A stretch of DNA of 25,644 nt from Methanobacteriota archaeon. Its GTDB lineage: Archaea; Thermoplasmatota; Poseidoniia; Poseidoniales; Poseidoniaceae. This document shows positions 14,668 to 25,644 of this stretch, in pieces. The notes under the pieces were generated by a model. The model ran no database searches and was not told where the DNA came from. It worked only from the letters and a program-made list of their open reading frames with translations. Made by a program: the position numbers and the translations under genes. The stretch covers positions 91,700 to 117,343 of the forward strand of contig PBXF01000011.1 of NCBI GenBank assembly GCA_002727515.1, read 5' to 3'. Each line of letters starts with the position of its first letter. The first letter of the stretch is position 1.

Positions 14668-15761
14668 GGAGAAAGCCGATTAACCCCCCAAACCAAGGTA
14701 GCAACAGAGGGATACTTTTGGCTGGCAGAGTGGCTATTCAATTGGCAGGAATTTTCTTGTTATCTTTGATTATCCCACTTAGCCAAACTCCAATTCATGT
14801 ATCTGCAGCATCTGGTTGTGATGGAGGAGATTTTGAAACTCCTGAATGGAACCAAACCGTCAGGAGACAAGCTAAAGTACCTTGGAGCCTAGATTACGGT
14901 TCCCAAAAAGAGTGGCAAGATTCTGATGATATATTCGAAGATGATGACGATGATGATGATGACATGGAAGGTCGAGATGCTGACGGAGACCAGGTTTGGA
15001 ATGACGACGCCCCCGAAGAAAGATGGATGACATGGGACGATGGTGAAACATTATCTCTATTGAAAAATGATTTTCAAACAATCATAGAGGTTAGTGAAGA
15101 TGCAGTGGGCTCATTAAAGTTCAATTTAGATTATCAACGCAGAACAACTTTTTGTATAACAATTGAAGATTATAATGAAACAACTAATCCTGATGTTGAT
15201 GTTTACCTAATGACTTCAAACCAGTACAATACTTATGAATCCGATTACGATCGCTCTCACGGTGCTTGGGGCGAGTGGCGACAAGACAGAGAGTTACAAG
15301 ATATCCCAGTCGAATGGAGGAGTTTTAGAATCTTAGGATGGAATTCCTTTAGAGATTCTCATCAATATGAAAATGTAAATCAAGTCACATTTTCAGTTTC
15401 CTTGGATTCTCCTGAAGTAACTACGAGTATTTTTGGTGGTACAGAGATACAACATTTCTATTTGGTTATTGATAACACAAATAACTCGCATGCAAATGAT
15501 GCACTCCCTGAAACTACAGTTGCTGCATATATTTCGGTAGTAACCGAAGAAAGAACCACTATCTTGCCACCATGGACAGTTTCAGTTACATGTTGTGGAT
15601 TTGTTTTGGGTTTGATTGCAGTTCCAATGCTATTGAATAAAAGATACATGAATAGCGGGGTAAGCTTGGTGCAATCAGGAAGTCAAATCCAAAAGGAAAT
15701 GATTCCTTCATTGGAACAAAATCAAGAAATCAATACTCAAGAAGAGTCCAAGCGTCTCTGA
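14664..15761 (+). CDS. Acidic exported protein with C-terminal membrane anchor
   Basis: A 365-residue protein that I do not recognise. A signal-type hydrophobic segment spans about 18-48 and ends near VSAASG. Then comes an Asp-rich region: eight Asp in a row at 93-100 and DADGDQVWNDD at 105-115, which resembles a calcium loop of thrombospondin type 3 repeats. A beta-rich domain follows (about 125-285) with several Trp and Tyr residues. A membrane helix lies at about 298-320, with a polar tail after it. The start is a TTG overlapping the stop of the protease gene (TTGA), so the two are translated together; no ATG occurs near. The 3' end overlaps the convergent aroD gene by 32 bp. The shared operon and topology suggest it works with the protease on the surface, which is inference. 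Confidence 0.7.
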   Translation: MRRKPINPPNQGSNRGILLAGRVAIQLAGIFLLSLIIPLSQTPIHVSAASGCDGGDFETPEWNQTVRRQAKVPWSLDYGSQKEWQDSDDIFEDDDDDDDDMEGRDADGDQVWNDDAPEERWMTWDDGETLSLLKNDFQTIIEVSEDAVGSLKFNLDYQRRTTFCITIEDYNETTNPDVDVYLMTSNQYNTYESDYDRSHGAWGEWRQDRELQDIPVEWRSFRILGWNSFRDSHQYENVNQVTFSVSLDSPEVTTSIFGGTEIQHFYLVIDNTNNSHANDALPETTVAAYISVVTEERTTILPPWTVSVTCCGFVLGLIAVPMLLNKRYMNSGVSLVQSGSQIQKEMIPSLEQNQEINTQEESKRL

Positions 15762-16524
15762 GGTCTCTTACATTTACAAGTCCTCTTTCAGAAAGTTGGA
15801 AGTCATTCTGTAGGGTTGCGTAAACCAAACTTTGGTCTAAAACTGGTGCATGGATTCTAGCCCAGTCTCCTCCTGAGTTAAGTGCCATTAATGAATGAGA
15901 AAGTCCATTTCCTTTCAATTCAGTGGCAGCCTCTACAATCTGTAGTGCATCAGCATGATTTCTTGCATTTCCGCAGAATTTCACTATGTCTCCAGATTCT
16001 TGATTATCCTTGACCATTGCGACAATTTCAGATGCATTCGGGATGCCGTTGATATCATGCTTTGAAGCAATGATTTTACAACCATTAGATGAAGCTTTTT
16101 CCATTAAATCCTTCCTTGTTTTTTCCTCTATTGATAATTCCAGATCTATCCAGCTAACTCCTGAATCGATTGCTTTGTTGAGAACTTCTAACCTTTCTGA
16201 ATCGACACCAGGGAAGAATCCCCCTTCTGAAACAGGTCTTACTGTAAATATAACCGGTAGAGGGACGCCTTCCTTTAGACTGGAAATAGAATCTTCTATG
16301 TTCACTTCAGAAAAATCCATAGTTTCCCATTGATTTTCTGGAGGAGTTGCAACAACTTCCCCTTCTTCTTCATCAGAAATAGTTACATCGGGTTTCTTCA
16401 GGAATAATCTATCGAAGCGGACTTCAACCATATCAGCGCCTGCTAGGTTTGCTCTTGCCGCTTCTTCAATCATTTCGTCGACAGTTGTTCCGTCGAGTGA
16501 CACACATACTTTTGGGTCAGCCAT
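15730..16524 (-). CDS. aroD: Type I 3-dehydroquinate dehydratase
   Basis: Catalyses the third step of the shikimate pathway, dehydrating 3-dehydroquinate through a Schiff base. In the 264 residues I see MVEVRFDRL near 32-40, the TVRPVSEGG segment, WIDLEL, the general-base histidine H156 in ASKHD, and the Schiff-base lysine K182 in DIVKFCGNA. The C-terminal MALNSGGDWARI and SLVYATL segments match the phosphate-free active-site loop region of the family. An acidic insertion of about 35 residues (near 44-80, with SDEEEGEVV) lies between the second and third strands and makes it a little longer than usual. The 3' end overlaps the convergent exported-protein gene by 32 bp. No clear Shine-Dalgarno site is present, so the message may be leaderless. 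Confidence 0.92.
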   Translation of the reverse strand: MADPKVCVSLDGTTVDEMIEEAARANLAGADMVEVRFDRLFLKKPDVTISDEEEGEVVATPPENQWETMDFSEVNIEDSISSLKEGVPLPVIFTVRPVSEGGFFPGVDSERLEVLNKAIDSGVSWIDLELSIEEKTRKDLMEKASSNGCKIIASKHDINGIPNASEIVAMVKDNQESGDIVKFCGNARNHADALQIVEAATELKGNGLSHSLMALNSGGDWARIHAPVLDQSLVYATLQNDFQLSERGLVNVRDLRDAWTLLEY

Positions 16525-21567
<5,043 letters not shown>

Positions 21568-21640
21568 ACAATTACTCCGACGGGTTCAAATTAAAATCAG
21601 TGTTGTCTGTAACCACAGGGACGCCCAGGTTGGTGAAAAT

Positions 21641-22897
21641 ATGGATGAACAAAATCTAATTTATGATTGGAATGTAATCAACTATGAATACACCCGAGAT
21701 GCAAATAATCATCCTCATGATGTTTGGTTTGATGATGAGACTTTGAGAGATGGTTTACAGAGTCCTAGTGCTTTGAATCCCTCTATAGAACAAAAAACTG
21801 AATTGCTTACCTACATGGAAAAACTCGGAATTCAGAAGGTGGATTTAGGGCTCCCAGGTGCGGGTCCATTCCATCGAGAGCATATTGATTCAATGTTAAC
21901 CTACATTCGAGAAAACGACTTCAAAATTCGTCCAGGTGCAGCCGTTAGGACTCTTATGGGCGACATAGAACCACTTGTTGATTTACAAAGTAAGCATGAA
22001 ATGCAAATTCAAGCCAGTGCGTTCCTTGGAACAAGCCCAATTCGTCAATTCACAGAGGGATGGACGATGGACAAACTTGTTTCAACCATGGAAAAGGCGG
22101 TTTCATATGCAGTTGACAACGATATTCCTGTAATGTTTGTTACAGAAGACACAACTAGGTCGAAGCCAGAAGATGTCAAACTGATTTATCAAAGAGCAAT
22201 GGAATTGGGTGTTAGAAGATTATGTGTTTGCGATACTTGTGGGCACGTAACACCAAACGGGGTCAAACAATTGTTGTCATTTATCGATGAAGAAGTAATC
22301 AAGGATTCAGGATTTCAGAGAAGAGACATCGAAGTCAATTGGCATGGGCACCAAGATAGAGGTCTTGGTGTGGCCAATAACATTGCAGCTGTCGAAGCAG
22401 GTGCAGATGTAATTCATGGTACTGCATTGGGTGTCGGAGAAAGAGCAGGAAATGCTCCTTTAGATCAGACTCTAGTTAATTTATCATTGATGGGAGTAAT
22501 AAACAATGATCTTTCACTACTAAGTGAGTACGTGAAAAAGGCGAATGAATACATTAAAGTTCCATTACCAAGGAATTATCCTGTATTTGGCCAAGATGCG
22601 TTCGAAACTGGTACAGGTGTCCATGCAAGTGCAGTTATCAAGGCAATAAAAAAGGGAGACAACTGGCTTGCTGATAGAGTATACAGCGGTGTTCCTGCAG
22701 GAGATTTTGGATTAAAGCAAATTATCAGAATAGGCCATATGTCTGGCCGTTCTAATATCATACACTGGCTTGAGTCAAGGGGCATCGGTGTCACCGATGA
22801 ATTAGTTGAGCACCTTTTCGAAGTAGCAAAGAGTCAACCCAGGAATATGGAAGAAGAAGAAGTACAGGCTGCTGTTGCACAATTTAATGCTAACTAA
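21641..22897 (+). CDS. LeuA/HMGL-like acyl transferase (DRE-TIM family), substrate unknown
   Basis: A 418-residue enzyme of the DRE-TIM metallolyase family that includes 2-isopropylmalate, homocitrate and citramalate synthases. It has the DETLRDG signature with R36 and D37, metal-binding H235 and H237 in WHGHQDRG, and GVGERAGNAPLD. A helical region after about 300, with GTGVHASAVIKA, matches the linker subdomain. The C-terminal LeuA regulatory dimer domain is missing, so feedback inhibition of the LeuA kind is unlikely. The start is the ATG at 21641 with GGTGA four bases before it; an in-frame codon at 21554 lies inside gyrA. It follows gyrA by 73 bp and overlaps the convergent downstream gene by 4 bp. 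The acceptor keto acid cannot be decided from sequence alone. Confidence 0.8.
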   Translation: MDEQNLIYDWNVINYEYTRDANNHPHDVWFDDETLRDGLQSPSALNPSIEQKTELLTYMEKLGIQKVDLGLPGAGPFHREHIDSMLTYIRENDFKIRPGAAVRTLMGDIEPLVDLQSKHEMQIQASAFLGTSPIRQFTEGWTMDKLVSTMEKAVSYAVDNDIPVMFVTEDTTRSKPEDVKLIYQRAMELGVRRLCVCDTCGHVTPNGVKQLLSFIDEEVIKDSGFQRRDIEVNWHGHQDRGLGVANNIAAVEAGADVIHGTALGVGERAGNAPLDQTLVNLSLMGVINNDLSLLSEYVKKANEYIKVPLPRNYPVFGQDAFETGTGVHASAVIKAIKKGDNWLADRVYSGVPAGDFGLKQIIRIGHMSGRSNIIHWLESRGIGVTDELVEHLFEVAKSQPRNMEEEEVQAAVAQFNAN

Positions 22898-24186
22898 GCA
22901 TCCGCTTGCCCTGTTTCATCAGCGTTAATCTGATTCCATTCAGCATCAACCGAGCCGCCAGACCATTCGCCTTCAACATCAATTTCGACCATCTCATCGT
23001 CATCGTCCCGCCAAATCTCTTCTGCTTGACTTCCATTTACAATTAATACTCCTCTATCATCGATTTGTGATTTTAACAATTCTAGGTGTTTGGATATAGG
23101 CAAAATATGTCCTACAGGTGTACCAGCAGTCACGAATGGATTAGTTGCAGCACAGATTATCAAGCCATCTTCAGGTGCGACTATGTCGACGTTAAGTCCC
23201 GGTGATCCAGGGTCTGAAATAGTCGCAATAACATCTCCTTTTTCTACAACGCTGCCAGGTTTAATGAACATGTCAAGCAAACCTCCTTCTCCTGCTCTAA
23301 GCCATGTCGAGCCTCCCGCATTTAGTCGGAAACGTGGTCTTATCGGATTTTTGGGAATTACCTTCAGAGCCCTCAGTACGTTAAGACATCCATGAACCGC
23401 AACTTTGACTGCGTTTTGGTCTAGAAGATTAGCGCCTCCACCTTCATAAGTTACAGCGGCAATGTCAATTTCATTTGCATACCTTCTGAGGCTGCCTTTT
23501 GGGGGTCTGCTATCTAAAATAACTTCAATACCGAATGCTTTTGCTAATAGGTGAGATTCAGGATGAGAAAGGTCTGCCCTAATTTGAGGCATGTTAGAGC
23601 GGCCTTCTGCTGCGCTGTGTAGGTCGATTATGATGTCCGAACCAGAGATTATTTTCTTTCTTACTTTACGTGCGACTCTTGATGTTGTACTACCTTTTGA
23701 AGTTCCTGGAAATGACCTATTCAAATCTCGGTTATCGGGGAAATATCGTGACTTTTCTCTATATCCTGGTAGATTCAAAACTGGAACTATCCGAATTGTT
23801 CCTGCCATAAATGAAGGGTCTAATGCCCCATCAGGGCCTGTGAATTTTGATGAAAGAAGGTTCGTACAAGCACTTGGACCGGTTAATTCATCACCATGTG
23901 TACCGCCAATTATGGTTACGACTGGGCCAGGCCTTTTCCCATGAAATACAGTTATTGGTATAGGCCATGAATCCCCCATTTCAACATCTAGTAGAGGCAT
24001 CATGACGGTACGCATTTCCCCTGGCTTGATTCTCTTTCTGAGGTATCTAATATCCCCCCATTCAGAAGATCTATCCCAGTCAGGCCTTCCTTCTGATTCG
24101 TGTTCTTCAAGAGCTTTTTTTATTGCCAAACGCCTAGTTTTTGGCAGCTCGTGGGCTACTCTAATGCGCTTCTTGCCCCCGGCCAT
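22894..24186 (-). CDS. Succinylglutamate desuccinylase/aspartoacylase-like zinc hydrolase
   Basis: A 430-residue protein of the AstE/AspA family, related to M14 carboxypeptidases. A basic N-terminal tail (1-60) is followed by the zinc site: H97 and E100 in GGTHGDELTG and H190 in IIDLHSAAEG. In between lie NLPGYREKSRYFPDNRDLNR, the substrate-arginine segment, and the likely catalytic Glu is in TYEGGGA. A C-terminal beta domain (about 315-385) has GLLDMFIKPGSVVEKGDVIA, of the biotinyl-like barrel type common in this subfamily. It would cut an amide from an acylated amino acid or related compound; the substrate is unknown. It is cytosolic, with no signal peptide. An acidic tail (about 400-430) ends the protein. 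The stop overlaps the convergent LeuA-like gene by 4 bp. Confidence 0.82.
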   Translation of the reverse strand: MAGGKKRIRVAHELPKTRRLAIKKALEEHESEGRPDWDRSSEWGDIRYLRKRIKPGEMRTVMMPLLDVEMGDSWPIPITVFHGKRPGPVVTIIGGTHGDELTGPSACTNLLSSKFTGPDGALDPSFMAGTIRIVPVLNLPGYREKSRYFPDNRDLNRSFPGTSKGSTTSRVARKVRKKIISGSDIIIDLHSAAEGRSNMPQIRADLSHPESHLLAKAFGIEVILDSRPPKGSLRRYANEIDIAAVTYEGGGANLLDQNAVKVAVHGCLNVLRALKVIPKNPIRPRFRLNAGGSTWLRAGEGGLLDMFIKPGSVVEKGDVIATISDPGSPGLNVDIVAPEDGLIICAATNPFVTAGTPVGHILPISKHLELLKSQIDDRGVLIVNGSQAEEIWRDDDDEMVEIDVEGEWSGGSVDAEWNQINADETGQADA

Positions 24187-24262
24187 GAAATGCCATCATG
24201 AAATAGAACATCAAGGTGCTGGCACTAGTTAAGCAAATCAACTGCCTAGGACACGGGATATC

Positions 24263-24727
24263 ATGGAGAGAAGCGTTCAAAGGCAATATGCACCAAATTC
24301 CATATGCTTTGGTTGCGGTCCCGCAAACGAAAAAGGTTTGAAAATAGATTCCTACAGAACCAATAAGGGTTTAGAACTGAAATTTGTACCAAATGAAGAG
24401 CACCAAGCATTTCCAGGAATGATAAACGGTGGAATTATCGGTTCATTGATGGATTGTCATGGAAACTGGGCTGCTGCCATAGCATTAATGGATTTAAATG
24501 GCTTAGATGAACCACCTTGTACAGTAACTGCAAACTATTCGATTTCTCTCAGAAGGCCGACTCCATCTGAAACAGAATTGCACATTTTAGCAGAGATAGA
24601 AGATATACAAGAAGATAGAGCAAAGGTCAAAATGACTTTGACTGCGAATGAAAAAGTATGTGCCACTGGTTCCGGTTTATTCGTCGCAGTTAAAGATGGC
24701 CACCCTGCCTATCATCGGTGGTCTTGA
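24263..24727 (+). CDS. Hotdog-fold thioesterase (PaaI/4HBT-like)
   Basis: A 154-residue single hotdog domain. It opens with CFGCGPANEKGLKI (about 15-28), the CxxCG signature seen in a subgroup of acyl-CoA thioesterases, then HQAFPGMINGGIIGSLMD (about 53-70) with the HG-type helix and conserved His and Asp, and later TANYSISLRRP with the usual strand. These enzymes hydrolyse acyl-CoA thioesters; the acyl group is not predictable. The gene diverges from the AstE-like gene, and its stop shares a base with the start of the SprT-like gene (TGATG). No strong ribosome-binding site precedes the ATG, so a leaderless message is possible. Confidence 0.85.
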   Translation: MERSVQRQYAPNSICFGCGPANEKGLKIDSYRTNKGLELKFVPNEEHQAFPGMINGGIIGSLMDCHGNWAAAIALMDLNGLDEPPCTVTANYSISLRRPTPSETELHILAEIEDIQEDRAKVKMTLTANEKVCATGSGLFVAVKDGHPAYHRWS

Positions 24728-25263
24728 TGGCAAGAGCGAATGAAATTCAACTTGAGAAACTGAAAGAAGTAAAGCAGGTAGTCATAGACGTAATGTCTTC
24801 GATGGACTTGTGGAGTGAAGAAGAATTATCTGAATTACAACAAATAAAACTTGGAGTACTTAGAAAAAATGCCACACAAAGACATGGAGTTACAAGATGG
24901 AAAAAAGGAATAACAAATCCAACAAAACCATCTGAGGTCGAGGTAATTGACCTTCATCCTGAATTATTGACCGATGATTGGATTGCTTACGCCGCTTGGG
25001 TAATGCACCATGAGTACGTGCACGCATTGGGATTCCTTGCACATGATGCCTTGTTCAAAAAACTCGAAAATAACTGGCCAAGTAAAAAATCCAAGCAAAA
25101 AGGGAAACAATTTACAGAATACTTGAGAAGGAAAAATGCAAAATGGTTACTAAAATGTGAATCGTGTCAAAAAGAATACCCGCGCCAAAAACCAGGCAAA
25201 AAAAGGTTCATGTGCCGAATTTGTAAATCAATTTTAGTAGATATACCCATAAAGTCGACATAG
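24727..25263 (+). CDS. SprT-like zinc metalloprotein with zinc ribbon
   Basis: A 178-residue protein. The HEYVH motif at 95-99 gives the HExxH zinc site, followed by a helix with another His near 106. A C-terminal zinc ribbon uses C144, C147, C163 and C166. This layout is typical of the SprT/Spartan family, whose eukaryotic members cut proteins cross-linked to DNA; small prokaryotic members are mostly uncharacterised. Basic residues are frequent between the two motifs (SKKSKQKGK), which fits nucleic-acid contact. The ATG at 24727 follows GGTGG by five bases and overlaps the thioesterase stop as TGATG. A GTG at 24718 is possible but less likely. The DNA-protein crosslink role is inference from the family. 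Confidence 0.75.
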   Translation: MARANEIQLEKLKEVKQVVIDVMSSMDLWSEEELSELQQIKLGVLRKNATQRHGVTRWKKGITNPTKPSEVEVIDLHPELLTDDWIAYAAWVMHHEYVHALGFLAHDALFKKLENNWPSKKSKQKGKQFTEYLRRKNAKWLLKCESCQKEYPRQKPGKKRFMCRICKSILVDIPIKST

Positions 25264-25291
25264 TGATTAGTGAAAATGTATAGGCTGGCAT

Positions 25292-25644
25292 ATGAGGAAG
25301 TTGTTGATTGCAATCTTTCTCATAAATCTGTTAACCCCACTTTCATCAGCGGCTATTGATTCTGATTCAGGTGGTGGAGAACTATGGTTTTCCTGTGATA
25401 ATCCTGATTCATGTATGTTGACTGAATTTCATGTTGGTGATGAGAGTATTTCTCAAACTGTTAACTCAGCCACTCCAATCTCTCCTGAGTATTTTCTAAT
25501 CGAATTACCGATGATGCCCTCTCAAAATGAAATCGCTTTATTACCAGACATAATTGATGAGTTGCAAGTAGATTTGAGATTTACAGATGATTTACTAGGA
25601 ATTTCTAAACCTGATTTGAAGGTAACAATTATTGTAGCAGAATC
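25292..25644 (+). CDS. Exported protein, N-terminal part (cut by window end)
   Basis: An open frame of 117 codons runs to the window end without a stop. It begins MRKLLIAIFLINLL, a clear signal peptide with a likely cut near SSAAID (about residue 22). The mature part is beta-type and contains two early cysteines (about 35 and 41) and SQTVNSATPISPEYFLIEL. It resembles the signal-peptide layout of the other exported proteins in this window. I do not recognise a family from the visible part. It follows the SprT-like gene by 28 bp, and no strong ribosome-binding site is seen. Confidence 0.6.
   Translation, partial: MRKLLIAIFLINLLTPLSSAAIDSDSGGGELWFSCDNPDSCMLTEFHVGDESISQTVNSATPISPEYFLIELPMMPSQNEIALLPDIIDELQVDLRFTDDLLGISKPDLKVTIIVAE

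Noticed and set aside
14940..14963. GAT/GAC repeat as a CRISPR-like or mobile-element repeat.
   Set aside because: It is in frame and codes for an Asp run inside an exported protein; there are no spacers or repeat-spacer periodicity.
24184..24206. Repeated CATGAAAT octamer near the AstE-like start, as an operator.
   Set aside because: Only two short copies, one containing the start codon itself; expected by chance in AT-rich DNA.

Overview
The window most likely comes from a marine planktonic euryarchaeon, probably Marine Group II (Candidatus Poseidoniales) or a close relative. This is inferred from gene content and signals, because no rRNA marker is present. The archaeal signs are TATA-like elements close to start codons, Shine-Dalgarno sites of the GGTGA type placed a few bases before starts, and a SerK-like ParB-fold protein. 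A bacterial-type gyrB-gyrA pair and several secreted or membrane-anchored peptidases also fit that group. The DNA is AT-rich and densely coding. I see no rRNA, tRNA, CRISPR array, insertion sequence or integrase.

Layout. 1-1752: a class II CCA-adding enzyme (minus) diverges from a SerK-like protein (plus). 1753-5431: a minus-strand operon runs PIMT-like methyltransferase, HEAT-repeat protein, M61 peptidase with PDZ. 5491-6993: two divergent membrane proteins, one of the DUF2085 type. 6994-10382: a minus-strand run of an M28 peptidase, a membrane protein with a carboxypeptidase-regulatory-like domain, and a thymidylate kinase with a long extra C-terminal region. 10459-15761: two exported proteins on the plus strand, a 1402-residue metalloprotease with PKD domains and a smaller acidic anchored protein. 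15730-16524: type I 3-dehydroquinate dehydratase (minus). 16525-16832: the only gene-free stretch above 300 bp. 16833-21567: gyrB-gyrA. 21641-22897: a LeuA/HMGL-like acyltransferase. 22894-24186: an AstE/AspA-like metallohydrolase (minus). 24263-25263: a hotdog thioesterase coupled to a SprT-like zinc protein. 25292-end: the start of another exported protein.

How the genes work together. The coding content suggests a protein-degrading heterotroph. Exported M28 and PKD-bearing peptidases would cut external protein, and the cytosolic M61 and SprT-like proteins with the PIMT-like enzyme would handle damaged or small peptides inside. The rest is housekeeping: tRNA maturation, dTTP supply, shikimate pathway and DNA supercoiling.

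The most unusual observations are these: a GyrA that ends in a canonical EF-hand calcium loop and carries an insertion in its C-terminal domain; a thymidylate kinase with a non-standard P-loop fused to about 230 residues that may include a winged-helix segment; and a membrane protein whose only well-placed ribosome-binding site points to an AUC codon. No defence system or mobile cassette was found.
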